Assembly (NCBI GenBank): GCA_021155195.1
Contig: JAJNPV010000037.1
Span: 248,001-312,000, forward strand
DNA from: Ohtaekwangia sp.
GTDB taxonomy: Bacteria > Bacteroidota > Bacteroidia > Cytophagales > Cyclobacteriaceae
Direction: 5' to 3'
Length of the DNA: 64,000 nucleotides
The notes under the pieces were generated by a model. It searched no databases. It was not told the DNA's origin and saw only the letters and a list, made by a program, of their open reading frames with translations. The position numbers and the translations under genes are program-made. Below are positions 50,602 to 60,947 of this stretch, piece by piece (within the stretch, counting starts at the first letter, position 1; each line of letters starts with the position of its first letter).

Positions 50602-52227
50602 TTATTTTTTAATTAGCTCGATTAGCTGATCGTTAGTGATAACCTGCCCATGGGTGTTTATTTTCTCTTTTTTCACCAACAGATTAAGGGCAGAACTGAT
50701 GTACAGCCGGGTACTGGTAGAATCCACTCGTTCAGGTTGATCCCAGTTTTTTTCAAAAACATAAACAGAATCGACAGTGAGTGTGGAGGTAAGGGATAAT
50801 GAAGGAATTATTTTTAGAATGCAACTTTGGAACTTGCCTTTGTCATCCTCACCATCGCGACAAAAGCCGGGCTTGTTTAGCTCGTATAGTTCGTTGTTGA
50901 TGATCAGAATGTTTTTTCTTCTATAAACCGATAGAATCTCAGTAGGCTCTGTTTGATCGGTGGCAGAATCGTAAATCATCCAATTACTAACAGGTTGGTT
51001 TTGATAGGTTTTTGCAATCAGCTTATACGATTTTTTTTCCTGGTTGATAAAATTCTCGAATTGGTAGGATAGCTCTTGAACTTTTACAAGATCCTTGTTG
51101 AGATAAATGAGTGAAAAGGGAATGAAAAAAAACGTAAGGAGAAGGTAAAGAAATCCAACCAAACGATATTTTAAAGTAAGTCTGCCCAAGCCATTCGCCA
51201 ACTTAATAGGAAGCTCTTTCACGTAGGGGATGGGAAAGAAAATCAGTACACCGATAAAGTTGAAAAGAAAATGAGCAATTGCTATGCTAATTGCTGCATT
51301 GCTATTAAACATGGCTGCAATAAATGCAGTGATTGTTGTGCCCATGTTTGCACCCAAAATAAACGGAAGAGCAGATTTTAATCGAACTACTTTTTTGGCG
51401 ACCAATGGAACCACTAATGAAGTAGTAACCGTGCTGGATCGGATAGCAGCCGTAGTAAGTAAACCCCAACCAAAAGACTTTAGGGAATTCTTGAAAAAGA
51501 ATTGTTGAAAACGATCTTGTGAACCAAAGCCAAATGTTTGAGATAATATCTTTCTAAAGAAAAGAATGGATCCAAAAAGTAATCCTATGGAAAGTAAGGC
51601 AAGAATAAACCCATTGTTAATCAGATTAACTATGAAGTTGATAATAGGACTAAACCCTGAACCTAACAGTGAAAAGTTATTTTGAATGGCTCCCAGCGGC
51701 TCGTTAAAAAATGTTGTGGCAATGTATTGAGCAAGCCCTGAGAGAAACCCAAAATAATATTCCAAAGGAAATAAAATAATCACCGTAAGGATATTAAAGA
51801 AGTCGTGGTAGGTGCCGATGGCAACCGCGCGCCTGAATTCTTTTTTCTTGGTGATAAAGCCGAGTGAAACAATGGTACTGGTAATGGTAGTACCCACATT
51901 GGCCCCCATAATAATAGGAATGGCGCCTTCCAACGTAATAGAACCCGAAGCCATTAATGCTACCGCCATAGAAGTAGTGGCCGAACTACTTTGAATAAGT
52001 GCAGTAACCAAAAGCCCAATAAAAAGCCCGGTAAAGGGATTTGATGTAGCAAGGATAATAACGTCAGCGGCATCCTTGCCAATGTGCTGCAAGGAGGCAA
52101 TCATCAAATCAAGGGTAAAAAGAAAAATGAAAAGTGCAGCAAGAATATAGGCTGTATTTCTTAATACAATTTTCCAGCGACCGGGTGTAACTGTTGAATT
52201 CTCTATCTCATTGGATGGCTCCATCAT
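50602..52227 (-). CDS. Na+/phosphate cotransporter family protein
   Basis: The 541-residue protein has about nine membrane helices with the inverted-repeat signatures 'LIQSSSATTSM' and 'AIRSSTVTTSL', and two 'GANVGTT/GANMGTT' motifs. It imports phosphate with sodium in the NptA/PNaS family. About 130 C-terminal residues lie outside the membrane and are not PhoU-like, which differs from many bacterial homologues. Met2 is an alternative start. Confidence 0.92.
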   Translation of the reverse strand: MMEPSNEIENSTVTPGRWKIVLRNTAYILAALFIFLFTLDLMIASLQHIGKDAADVIILATSNPFTGLFIGLLVTALIQSSSATTSMAVALMASGSITLEGAIPIIMGANVGTTITSTIVSLGFITKKKEFRRAVAIGTYHDFFNILTVIILFPLEYYFGFLSGLAQYIATTFFNEPLGAIQNNFSLLGSGFSPIINFIVNLINNGFILALLSIGLLFGSILFFRKILSQTFGFGSQDRFQQFFFKNSLKSFGWGLLTTAAIRSSTVTTSLVVPLVAKKVVRLKSALPFILGANMGTTITAFIAAMFNSNAAISIAIAHFLFNFIGVLIFFPIPYVKELPIKLANGLGRLTLKYRLVGFLYLLLTFFFIPFSLIYLNKDLVKVQELSYQFENFINQEKKSYKLIAKTYQNQPVSNWMIYDSATDQTEPTEILSVYRRKNILIINNELYELNKPGFCRDGEDDKGKFQSCILKIIPSLSLTSTLTVDSVYVFEKNWDQPERVDSTSTRLYISSALNLLVKKEKINTHGQVITNDQLIELIKK

Positions 52228-52278
52228 GGTTTGTAAATATACTGACAGCCGCGGAAGATGAAAGGAAGTAACAATTAC

Positions 52279-53472
52279 TTAATTTAAGTCACTTAGTTCA
52301 GATACGGCCATCCAGGCCATTAACCCAGGCCCTATTTTAAGTGCATCCTCATCGATGTCGAAATTAGGAGTATGCACATAGTTAGTAAGACCTTTTGCTT
52401 CGTTGCGCGTGCCAAGTCTGTAAAAGGAAGCAGGGACAACATGCGAATAGTAAGCGAAGTCTTCGGAGCCCAATGTGAGATCTATATCCACCACATTTTC
52501 TTTACCCACATAGGCTTCGGCTGCTGCTCGTATTCTGCGAGTTACGGCAGGATTATTTTCAAGATAAGGATACCCTTGCGAAATAGTGACTTCACATTTG
52601 CCGCCCATTCCATCGGCAAGGGACTCGGCCATCTTTTTTATTTTTTGCAATCCTTCTTTACGCCACGTTTCATTTAGCGCACGAAAGGTTCCGGCAATGT
52701 TTACTTCATTGGGAATAATATTAGTAGCACCGTCACCAATAATTCGCCCGAAGGTAAGTACGGTAGGCTGTTTGGGGCTAGCATTTCTGCTGATCACTTG
52801 TTGAAGTGCGATAATAATGTGCGATGCAATGAGAATAGGGTCGATGGCTAATTCAGGTGCAGCACCATGACCCCCCTTGCCAATTACTTTCAAATAAATC
52901 TCATCACTGCTGGCCATGTACATGCCTTCGCGAAAGCCAACTTTGCCCACGGGAACTAGTGGCATTACATGTTGACCGATAATAGAAGCAGGAGCAGGAT
53001 TGGTAAGCGCTCCATCCCGAATCATAAACGATGCCCCACCCGGATTTTTTTCTTCACCGGGTTGAAAAATTAATTTGATGGTGCCTTCAAATTGATCGCG
53101 TACTTCCTGTAGAATTTTTGCCGTGCCTAACAAGGAGGAAGTGTGAACGTCATGACCGCAGGCATGCATCACACCTGGGTTAGTTGACTTATAAGAAACT
53201 TCGTTTATCTCCTGGATAGGCAACGCATCCATATCCGCACGAAGCGCCACAGATTTTTTGTCTGGATTTTTTCCTTTGATCAACCCAACAATTCCGGTAG
53301 TGGCCATTTCAGTAAAGGGAATGCCAAAAGATTTCAATTGAGCTGCTACAAATTTTGAAGTATTAAACTCTTGATACGATAATTCAGGATTCGCGTGTAG
53401 ATGTCTTCGCCACTCAACAGTTTGTTGAAAATTGGTTTCAGAAAGAGATTTGATTTTACTTAAAAGTGTCAT
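52279..53472 (-). CDS. M20 family amidohydrolase
   Basis: I start at ATG 53472, six codons inside the longest frame. The M20D metallopeptidase shows 'HANPELSYQE', 'CGHDVHT' (metal ligands), 'FQPGEEKNPGG' (catalytic Glu), 'GKGGHGAAP' in the lid domain and 'LGSEDFAYYS'. It hydrolyses N-acyl amino acids or amino-acid conjugates such as hippurate-like compounds. No signal peptide is visible, so it acts in the cytoplasm. Confidence 0.93.
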   Translation of the reverse strand: MTLLSKIKSLSETNFQQTVEWRRHLHANPELSYQEFNTSKFVAAQLKSFGIPFTEMATTGIVGLIKGKNPDKKSVALRADMDALPIQEINEVSYKSTNPGVMHACGHDVHTSSLLGTAKILQEVRDQFEGTIKLIFQPGEEKNPGGASFMIRDGALTNPAPASIIGQHVMPLVPVGKVGFREGMYMASSDEIYLKVIGKGGHGAAPELAIDPILIASHIIIALQQVISRNASPKQPTVLTFGRIIGDGATNIIPNEVNIAGTFRALNETWRKEGLQKIKKMAESLADGMGGKCEVTISQGYPYLENNPAVTRRIRAAAEAYVGKENVVDIDLTLGSEDFAYYSHVVPASFYRLGTRNEAKGLTNYVHTPNFDIDEDALKIGPGLMAWMAVSELSDLN

Positions 53473-53543
53473 AATGGGTAATCGGTTCAAAGGTACCCAT
53501 TAGGAATTTGATCACAAAGAGATGGGTGTACTGACCCAATTCC

Positions 53544-54851
53544 TCACTCAAACAATATTAATTCTTGATGATATTTCTCACGTAATTCTGCATGCAATTG
53601 CTTAACCGAAGCTTTTCCTACCTCATTAACCAGCAAGCATACAGTGCCACCATTCCCACCACCCGTTATTTTTGCTCCATACACTCCAGTCATGTTTTTT
53701 GCAAGTGAAACAATTTCATCGGTGCGATCGGAACCTAATCCGCAGAGTGAATAACTTTCGTGGGCTTGAAACATAAGAGCACCCATTTCTTTAAGGATGT
53801 CACTTCTTTTTTCTGAAGGTTGAACATCCTTTAATGAAAGTAACAGGTTTTTAAATTGCATTACGCGTTCATGCTCATAAACAGGATGTGAGACACTTTG
53901 CCTGATGGAATAAGTTTTATCAGGATCAATAATCGTTACCGGATCAATCGATAACTCAAACTCCTTTAAAAAATCTTTTCCGCTTAATGAAATCGGTAGT
54001 TGATTAACGAACGAGTTCTCAAAATCTGTTACCGGTATGTTGCACAAATATCCCGCAAAGGGTAAGGGAGAAAAATTATTGGCAGATTTAGCTGAGACTA
54101 ATTCTTTTGATGTAACTCCGAGTGCTTGGGCAATGATGGTATAGCCCATAAAAGCAGCGCATCGTACATCAGTATAAGAAGCCCCCGAAACAGAATGCCG
54201 AACTCCACTATCAATTCCAATGAAAGAAATATCAGTAGGTATTGAAATAGGTTGTTGCACTAAATCGGGCTGACAAACAATAGGAAGAAGTTTATTGGCC
54301 TCGCCCAGATAGCTAGCAAGTTGATCCATGAGTCCGCAGGGGGAACCTACAATTAGATTTTCAACTTGTTGCGCAAGTATGGGTAATTCAGTCCCGGAAA
54401 ATTGAATTCCATAAGCTTCGCCAAGAGCTTTCATGGTTGCAACTTCAATGGAAGCAGAAGATGAAACTCCTTTTCCAAGAGGAACATCAGACTGCAGATT
54501 AAAATTACCGCCTTTAAAGCCAATACCTTTTTCTTTTTGAAGAACGAGCACACACCCGATCACATAACCAACCCATGATGTCGATGGACTTTCTTTCAAT
54601 TTCTTCTGGGCAAAATCGTAGTCAACCTGATGGTTGTTTAGAAAATCCCTGTAATCAACTTTTGTGTTTAAAATTTCTCCGGTAATTATCCTACTTGATA
54701 CAAGGCAGGCAAAATCATCACGTAATGAAAGTTGAATGTGTGTCTTTTGCGACAGAGGCATTTGCAACACCAATGAGCCTGAGTAATCAGCAATCCCGCC
54801 CATCACATCTAAGCGGCCGGGTGCTGAGGTTTCAAAAGTTTTTCTTGACAT
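53544..54851 (-). CDS. galK: Galactokinase-like GHMP kinase
   Basis: Start at ATG 54851, 4 bp after the galT stop, gives 435 residues; an ATG at 54878 would overlap galT. The sugar-kinase motif reads 'GRLDVMGGIADYSGS' (E. coli GalK has GRVNLIGEHTDYN). The ATP loop is 'PLGKGVSSSASIEVA' and the third motif 'AKITGGGNGGTVCLL'. It phosphorylates galactose at C1. The unusual first motif, with 'GGIAD' for 'GEHTD', suggests a diverged Bacteroidota variant; the partner galT supports galactose as substrate. Confidence 0.85.
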   Translation of the reverse strand: MSRKTFETSAPGRLDVMGGIADYSGSLVLQMPLSQKTHIQLSLRDDFACLVSSRIITGEILNTKVDYRDFLNNHQVDYDFAQKKLKESPSTSWVGYVIGCVLVLQKEKGIGFKGGNFNLQSDVPLGKGVSSSASIEVATMKALGEAYGIQFSGTELPILAQQVENLIVGSPCGLMDQLASYLGEANKLLPIVCQPDLVQQPISIPTDISFIGIDSGVRHSVSGASYTDVRCAAFMGYTIIAQALGVTSKELVSAKSANNFSPLPFAGYLCNIPVTDFENSFVNQLPISLSGKDFLKEFELSIDPVTIIDPDKTYSIRQSVSHPVYEHERVMQFKNLLLSLKDVQPSEKRSDILKEMGALMFQAHESYSLCGLGSDRTDEIVSLAKNMTGVYGAKITGGGNGGTVCLLVNEVGKASVKQLHAELREKYHQELILFE

Positions 54852-54855
54852 TGAC

Positions 54856-55902
54856 TCAGCGCTCAAGACTGTACTCATTTAGATTGATGCTCAATAATTC
54901 AGCGGCTTTATCTTCTGGCATTGTATCGGCCATAAAATTTCCGGCACCAATTTCTGGTCCTGCCAAATACTTTATTAATCCGGGTTGGCGATAGGGTGGT
55001 TGTAACCAAAGATGCATTCTAAAATCTCGGTAGTTACCTTCATCAACAGGGGCTTGCATCACAGACATCACATACGGAAAGTCCATATTGAAATTCATAT
55101 CCATCCTGCGAACTACCTGATGAAAAACAGAAGCCAAGCCTGTTAACTCATCCGAACTAAGCGAAGTTAAATGTTGATGGTTGCCTTTCGGGAAAATCAT
55201 AACCTCATACGCATAACGCGCAAAGAAAGGAATGAAAGCGATGGCATGGTCATTTTCAGCAAGTACTCTGATTTTGTCTCTTTTTTCATTTTCGATAATT
55301 CCTTCGAAAATATTTTGATGGTGTTTCGCTTGATAATCGGATGCAATTTTTATTTGTTGCTCAACCAGTTTTAAGTGAAAGTCAGTAGCATAGATTTGGC
55401 AATGGGGGTGAGCATTACTCACTCCCACAGCTTCTCCTTTGTTTTCAAAAATAAGAACAGATTTGATGGTCGGATTTTCTGTGAGTTCTTGAGTCTCATT
55501 ACGAAACGATTCAAACACCTTTACCACCTTCTCTAACTTCATTTGTGAAAGTGTGATATTATGCCGTGGATCGTAGCACACAACTTTTGCAATTCCGGCT
55601 GCTTTTGCTCTTCTATAAAGTTGGTCACTATTGCTGTCAACTTCAGGTGCATTCTTACCCACCACCGGATGATCATTCTCAAAAATGAAAACATCTTTAT
55701 AGTTTGGATTTGCACTGCCATGTATTCGCGAATTACACGGGCACAAATAACAGGTTGGGTCATGTTCAGCCGAGGTCTTAGGTTTTATTAATCCAGCACC
55801 TTGCCAGGGGCGCGTATTTCGGTGAGCTGAATAAACCACCCACTCTTCGCGCAACGGATGCCAGCGCTTCTCCCATTTTCCTTCATTATTATTCTTTGTC
55901 AT
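54856..55902 (-). CDS. galT: Galactose-1-phosphate uridylyltransferase
   Basis: Start at ATG 55902 (a TTG 24 bp upstream is possible), giving 348 residues. Zinc-type motif 'CYLCPCNSRI', active site 'SNAHPHCQ' with the nucleophilic second His, and 'MHLWLQPPYR' are intact. It exchanges UMP between UDP-glucose and galactose 1-phosphate in the Leloir pathway, together with galK downstream. galE is not in the window. Confidence 0.95.
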   Translation of the reverse strand: MTKNNNEGKWEKRWHPLREEWVVYSAHRNTRPWQGAGLIKPKTSAEHDPTCYLCPCNSRIHGSANPNYKDVFIFENDHPVVGKNAPEVDSNSDQLYRRAKAAGIAKVVCYDPRHNITLSQMKLEKVVKVFESFRNETQELTENPTIKSVLIFENKGEAVGVSNAHPHCQIYATDFHLKLVEQQIKIASDYQAKHHQNIFEGIIENEKRDKIRVLAENDHAIAFIPFFARYAYEVMIFPKGNHQHLTSLSSDELTGLASVFHQVVRRMDMNFNMDFPYVMSVMQAPVDEGNYRDFRMHLWLQPPYRQPGLIKYLAGPEIGAGNFMADTMPEDKAAELLSINLNEYSLER

Positions 55903-56010
55903 TGCTACATAAGATGAGGAGATCAAAGAAATAAAAATTCTAACATCAAAGCCACTCGGACTTTGAGTTTCGGACTTATAAACTCTGGATTTTCAAAAAT
56001 CAGGTTGAAA

Positions 56011-56511
56011 TTACCGGATGGCAATTTTTTCGGGAACAAGGATAGCTGATGAAAAACTTTGCCGAATTTGAACAAGGTCTTTTTGTGCCTCCAACTTAGT
56101 ATAATACTTGCCGACTGTAACTGTAAATTTAGGTTGTTGGTACTGGAGGTTAGCCGTGTAATCAGCCAATTCAGTACTCATTTTTTTCTTAGTATTCATC
56201 GCGTCTTCGCGATTTTGGCCCGAGTAAATTTGTATGGTAAACCCATCAACAAATCGTTTTACCAGATTGTAGCGATCAATACTGTCGAGTACAGCATCTA
56301 CCTTGGCATTCACAGTTTGAGTAGGTGTGATGGATGCCATCTGATTTTTCTGAGTTGAGTTGTTGTCTTTGCGTGGGGTATCAATAGGCACAGTTACTGT
56401 AGGGCGTAAGCTTGCCAGATTTTCGTGATAGGGTTTGTCACTTATTTGTTGACTAGCACATCCGCCCAAGAGGGAAAGTATACCAATAACAATAATCTTC
56501 TGAGTTCTCAT
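56011..56511 (-). CDS. SPOR-like lipoprotein
   Basis: The 166-residue protein has lipobox 'LSLLGGCAS' (Cys18) and a low-complexity stretch (Pro, Thr, Asn). The C-terminal ~75 residues ('FTIQIYSGQNREDAMNTKKKM...FTVTVGKYYTKLEAQ') match a SPOR-type fold, which binds denuded peptidoglycan. It may work in the cell wall or in gliding. Confidence 0.8.
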   Translation of the reverse strand: MRTQKIIVIGILSLLGGCASQQISDKPYHENLASLRPTVTVPIDTPRKDNNSTQKNQMASITPTQTVNAKVDAVLDSIDRYNLVKRFVDGFTIQIYSGQNREDAMNTKKKMSTELADYTANLQYQQPKFTVTVGKYYTKLEAQKDLVQIRQSFSSAILVPEKIAIR

Positions 56512-56592
56512 GAGAATGCTAAGTTACAAACAAAACTTGTTCAATAGAGTCATTAATTATTCACTAATGGCAATTCAACGAAGAATAAACCC

Positions 56593-59500
56593 TTAATCAA
56601 TAACAATACACCTTCCGGCCTTTACATCGTCTTCCACTTTTTTAAATTTCACATCTTTAAGCACCCGGCCATCAGGATATTGAACATTCACCTTATCATT
56701 TCTACCCGCTACTTTTTCAGACTTAACCGGCATCACTTTTTCTTCAGTAGGACGTTGCTGTGCTTGAGGCTGCGAGCCTCCGCCCTGTAAAAGCGAACGT
56801 GATTCTTCCTTGTTTTCACTTAACTTTTGCCGTTTCTGATGTCTGGCTTCCTGCACTTCTTGCGAATCACGAATTGGAATATCGGCTTTCATAAGGAATG
56901 AAATGGTCTCTTCATTCACTTTAACGATGAAACGCTTGAACGCCTCGAAGCCTTCAAACTTATAAATCAACAACGGATCCTTTTGTTCATACACTGCATT
57001 CTGTACAGATTGCTTAAGGTCATCCATGTCGCGAAGATGTTCTTTCCATTGCTGGTCGATGATAGCCAGTGTAATCATCTTCTCCATCGATTTGATTAAC
57101 TCGTTGTTCTTTGAGTCAACACACTTTTTCAAGTTGGCAGAAACCCCAATCTGTTTTACACCATCCGTAAAGGGAACCTGAATATCATGAACTGTTGCAC
57201 CACGGGTTTTAAACAGGTCAAGAATAATCGGGTAAGATTTTTCAGCGGCCAGATTATTTTTATGATTGTAATGTTTTAGGGCTTCTTCATAAAGAGTTTC
57301 GCTTACAACGGCTTGATCCAGTTTTGTAAAATCTTCCTTCGACATGGTGAAGTCAAAGCCAAGCACGCTCAACACAGTTAATTTAAAGTTATCGAATGAT
57401 TCAGAGCCCTTTCCTGTAGCCACAATATCATCGCACGTATCAAACAACATGGTGAGAATATCCAATTGAAGACGTTCACCGTGTAAAGCATTTCTTCTTC
57501 GTTTGTAGATAACTTCACGTTGCGAGTTCATCACGTTATCATACTCGAGCAAGCGCTTACGAATTCCAAAGTTGTTCTCTTCTACTTTTTTCTGTGCGCG
57601 TTCAATGGAATTTGTTACCATCGAGTGCGAAATCACTTCACCTTCTTTCAAGCCCAGCTTATCCATTATGCGCGCAATACGTTCAGGCATAAACAAACGC
57701 ATGAGGTTATCTTCCAATGAAACATAGAACTGAGAAGATCCGGGATCGCCTTGGCGTCCTGATCGCCCGCGCAACTGGCGGTCCACTCTTCGTGATTCGT
57801 GACGTTCCGTACCAATAATTGCTAAACCACCTGCTGCTTTTGATTCCGGAGTAAGTTTAATATCCGTACCACGACCCGCCATGTTGGTTGCGATGGTTAC
57901 CGTTCCTGGTTTTCCTGCTTCAGCAACTATATCCGCTTCGCGTTGATGTTGTTTTGCATTCAACACCTGATGCTTGATTTTTCTGATCTGCAACATCCGG
58001 CTTACTAATTCCGAAATCTCCACGGAAGTGGTACCTACAAGTACGGGTCTTCCTTCTTGTGTAAGTTTCACAATCTCTTCAACAACTGCATTGAATTTTT
58101 CACGAACCGTTTTATAAACAAGATCTTCCTTGTCTTTGCGTGTCATCGGCCTGTTAGTAGGAATTGTCACCACATCCAACTTGTAGATGTCCCACAATTC
58201 GCCAGCTTCCGTAATGGCTGTTCCGGTCATACCGGCCAGCTTATGGTACATTCGGAAATAATTTTGGAGTGTGATGGTTGCGTAGGTCTGAGTAGCGTCT
58301 TCAACCTTCACATTTTCTTTCGCTTCAATGGCTTGATGCAATCCATCTGAATAGCGTCTTCCATCCAGTACGCGACCGGTTTGCTCATCAACAATTTTTA
58401 CTTTGCCATCCACAATGATGTACTCGGTGTCTTTTTCAAAGAGTGTATAGGCTTTAAGCAATTGGGTAACACTGTGAATGCGTTGCGATTTTGTTGTGTA
58501 CTCACGAATCAGATCTTCCTTTTTCTTTAGCCGATCTTCATCCATCAGGTTTGGATCTTTTTCAATTATGTTTAGCTCAATACCAATTTCAGGCATGATG
58601 AAAAACTTTGGATCTTCACCTTCACCTGTAATCAAGTCAATTCCCTTATCAGTAAGATCGACACTGTTGTCTTTTTCATCAATAACAAAGTATAAAGGCT
58701 GATCCGCCTCGGGCATCATTTTCTTGTTGTCCTGCAGATAGAAGTTTTCAGTTTTCTGTAGAACATTTTTCATCCCTGTTTCGCTAAGCAGTTTGATCAA
58801 CGGCTTGTATTTAGGCATGGCGCGATGGGCACGAAACAAGGCGGTTCCTCCATCTTTATCCATTCCTTCTGCTAATTGTTTTTTAGCATCATTCAGGTAT
58901 TGATTTACGAGTTTCTTTTGTGCTTCAACGAGTTTTGAAATCCGAGGCTTGAGATCATAAAACTCATGTTCATCGCCACGAGGCACAGGGCCTGAGATAA
59001 TAAGCGGAGTTCGGGCTTCATCAATTAACACACTGTCCACCTCATCCACCATAGCATAATGATGACCACGCTGAACAAGTTCTTCTGGTTCGCGCGCCAT
59101 GTTATCCCGCAGGTAGTCAAAACCAAATTCATTGTTCGTTCCGTAGGTAATATCGGCACGGTAGGCATTTCGTCTCTCTAATGAGTTCGGTTCATGCTTG
59201 TCGATGCAATCAATAGTAAGTCCATGAAACTGAAATAATGGAGCCATCCATTCGCTATCGCGTTTCGCCAAATAATCGTTTACGGTTACAATATGAACAC
59301 CACGTTTTGCAAGTGCGTTTAGAAATGCGGGGAAAGTAGCTACTAATGTTTTTCCTTCACCCGTTGCCATCTCGGCCACGTTGCCTTCGTGCAATGCAAT
59401 ACCACCAATGATCTGAACATCGTAGTGTACCATGTCCCACGAAATCATATTACCGGCCGCAAGCCATTGGCGCGACCACTGAGCTTTGTCGCCAGATATT

Positions 59501-59940
59501 TTTATGTTGGGATGTTTTGCGGCAAAGATTCGGTCTTGTTCTGTTGCTGTAACTTCTAAAAATTCATTCTCTTTAAATCTCCTTGCTGTTTCGCGCACAA
59601 TGGCGAATGTTTTTGGTAAAACCTCTAACAAAACTTTTTCGAGATCTTTATTCCGATCTACTTCAAGTTTATCAATTTGCGCAAAAAGGGACTCCTTTTC
59701 CGTGATGTCTAATTCAGGATGATCTAACAACCGCTGACGAATGCCACCAATTTGATCATCAATTGGTTTTAGAAATTCATTAATATGATTCTGGATTTCT
59801 CTGGTCTTGGCTCGCAGTTCATCATTTGAAATGGAGGTAAGAAGTTCGCCCTCACGTTTTGTTTCTTCCACCAAAGGCATCATGCGTTTGATGTCTTTCT
59901 GAGATTTATCGCCAAAAATTTTTGCAAGCAGTTTTAACAT
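56593..59940 (-). CDS. secA: Preprotein translocase ATPase SecA
   Basis: The 1115-residue motor has Walker A 'MATGEGKTLVA', Walker B 'VDEVDSVLIDEARTPL', 'NMAGRGTDIKL' and 'QLRGRSGRQGDPG'. It drives Sec export through SecYEG. It is larger than E. coli SecA (901) through inserts at about residues 320-440 and a Gln-rich tail. The C-terminal zinc-binding SEC-C motif is absent; the protein ends 'DVKAGRCIVID'. This is typical for the phylum. Confidence 0.97.
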   Translation of the reverse strand: MLKLLAKIFGDKSQKDIKRMMPLVEETKREGELLTSISNDELRAKTREIQNHINEFLKPIDDQIGGIRQRLLDHPELDITEKESLFAQIDKLEVDRNKDLEKVLLEVLPKTFAIVRETARRFKENEFLEVTATEQDRIFAAKHPNIKISGDKAQWSRQWLAAGNMISWDMVHYDVQIIGGIALHEGNVAEMATGEGKTLVATFPAFLNALAKRGVHIVTVNDYLAKRDSEWMAPLFQFHGLTIDCIDKHEPNSLERRNAYRADITYGTNNEFGFDYLRDNMAREPEELVQRGHHYAMVDEVDSVLIDEARTPLIISGPVPRGDEHEFYDLKPRISKLVEAQKKLVNQYLNDAKKQLAEGMDKDGGTALFRAHRAMPKYKPLIKLLSETGMKNVLQKTENFYLQDNKKMMPEADQPLYFVIDEKDNSVDLTDKGIDLITGEGEDPKFFIMPEIGIELNIIEKDPNLMDEDRLKKKEDLIREYTTKSQRIHSVTQLLKAYTLFEKDTEYIIVDGKVKIVDEQTGRVLDGRRYSDGLHQAIEAKENVKVEDATQTYATITLQNYFRMYHKLAGMTGTAITEAGELWDIYKLDVVTIPTNRPMTRKDKEDLVYKTVREKFNAVVEEIVKLTQEGRPVLVGTTSVEISELVSRMLQIRKIKHQVLNAKQHQREADIVAEAGKPGTVTIATNMAGRGTDIKLTPESKAAGGLAIIGTERHESRRVDRQLRGRSGRQGDPGSSQFYVSLEDNLMRLFMPERIARIMDKLGLKEGEVISHSMVTNSIERAQKKVEENNFGIRKRLLEYDNVMNSQREVIYKRRRNALHGERLQLDILTMLFDTCDDIVATGKGSESFDNFKLTVLSVLGFDFTMSKEDFTKLDQAVVSETLYEEALKHYNHKNNLAAEKSYPIILDLFKTRGATVHDIQVPFTDGVKQIGVSANLKKCVDSKNNELIKSMEKMITLAIIDQQWKEHLRDMDDLKQSVQNAVYEQKDPLLIYKFEGFEAFKRFIVKVNEETISFLMKADIPIRDSQEVQEARHQKRQKLSENKEESRSLLQGGGSQPQAQQRPTEEKVMPVKSEKVAGRNDKVNVQYPDGRVLKDVKFKKVEDDVKAGRCIVID

Positions 59941-60060
59941 GAGTCGTTATCGTTTTTTGGTTTGTTATTTCAGGAGCGACTTAGGATTTTGCCTGCATCG
60001 AAATTGAACCAACAATTAACCGGTAAAAAGGGTCGTAAATTTAAGGATTTCGGGGTGCAA

Positions 60061-60834
60061 TTATAGCTCCAAGTCGCCCTCGAATACCATTTTGGCAGGG
60101 CCGATTAGGAAAATATCACTAAATGTGCCTGCCTGTCCGATTTTAAACTCAACGGATAAGTTTCCACCTTTTACTTTTACCTGAACTGGTGAAGTATAAC
60201 CGTGAAAAGAAGCAGCAAGAGCTGCGGCTGTAACGCCCGTTCCACACGAAAAGGTTTCGTCCTCCACGCCTCGCTCGTAAGTACGCACAGAGATGGCATT
60301 ATTTTCAAGCAATTGGATAAAGTTCACATTCGTGCCACCCGGTTTATAATTTTCGCTGTGGCGGATTTTTCGACCTTCTTCGAAAACAGGATAATCATCA
60401 ACCGTTTTTACAAACTTGAGGTGATGTGGTGATCCAGTATTAATAAAATAATCGTCACCAGTTTTTTTTACTTCCGTTACCGGATTCATCTTTAATCGAA
60501 CGATTCCAGTGTTCAACAACTCTGCCTGATGCGCACCATCATAAGCATTGAATTCAGTCTTATCAGATAGTAAACCCAAGCTTGCCGCCATTTGCACTGC
60601 TGCGCGACTCCCATTGCCGCACAAACTTTGCGAACCATCGCTATTGTAATAGTTTAAATTGAAGTCCAGTGTCGGATGTTTTTCAATAAGGATAAGCCCA
60701 TCGGCACCGACCCCAAATCTGCGATCACAAATTTTTTGAATTTGAGCTGAAGAAAAAGAATAAGAGCCTATGCGATTATCGATAATGACAAAATCGTTGC
60801 CGGTTGCTTCGTATTTATAGAAATGAATTTTCAA
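60061..60834 (-). CDS. dapF: Diaminopimelate epimerase
   Basis: The two catalytic Cys are in 'QSLCGNGSR' and 'ETFSCGTGVTA'. I place the start at TTG 60834 (K-I-H-F-Y-K-Y), where DapF proteins normally begin; the longer GTG start at 60858 would lie in the inverted repeat upstream. It interconverts LL- and meso-diaminopimelate for peptidoglycan and lysine. The gene is 120 bp upstream of secA's start in the same direction. Confidence 0.95.
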   Translation of the reverse strand: MKIHFYKYEATGNDFVIIDNRIGSYSFSSAQIQKICDRRFGVGADGLILIEKHPTLDFNLNYYNSDGSQSLCGNGSRAAVQMAASLGLLSDKTEFNAYDGAHQAELLNTGIVRLKMNPVTEVKKTGDDYFINTGSPHHLKFVKTVDDYPVFEEGRKIRHSENYKPGGTNVNFIQLLENNAISVRTYERGVEDETFSCGTGVTAAALAASFHGYTSPVQVKVKGGNLSVEFKIGQAGTFSDIFLIGPAKMVFEGDLEL

Positions 60835-60855
60835 TTTTTTCAATTTAGAACTTAC

Positions 60856-60936
60856 CACCGAGACACGGAGGCACTGAGTTGCGGTTTAGATAATTAGCAG
60901 ATTAAATCTTATTCATGCCTCAGTGCCTGCGTGGTG
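60856..60936. repeat. Imperfect inverted repeat between dapF and the DUF4834 gene
   Basis: The left arm CACC-GAGAC-ACGGAGGCACTGAG (60856-60878) and the right arm CTCAGTGCCTGCGTGGTG (60919-60936) are complementary except for one mismatch and a 5-base bulge. The loop is 40 bases. The left arm resembles the 'ccaccgagacacggaggcac' words scattered in many Bacteroidota genomes, so it is probably a dispersed REP/MITE-like element. Confidence 0.6.
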
Positions 60937-60947
60937 AAGATCAATAA

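Noticed and set aside
59941..60060. TAAATTTA as secA promoter upstream of its start
   Set aside because: One mismatch to the -7 consensus and a spacer of only 14 to the nearest TTG.
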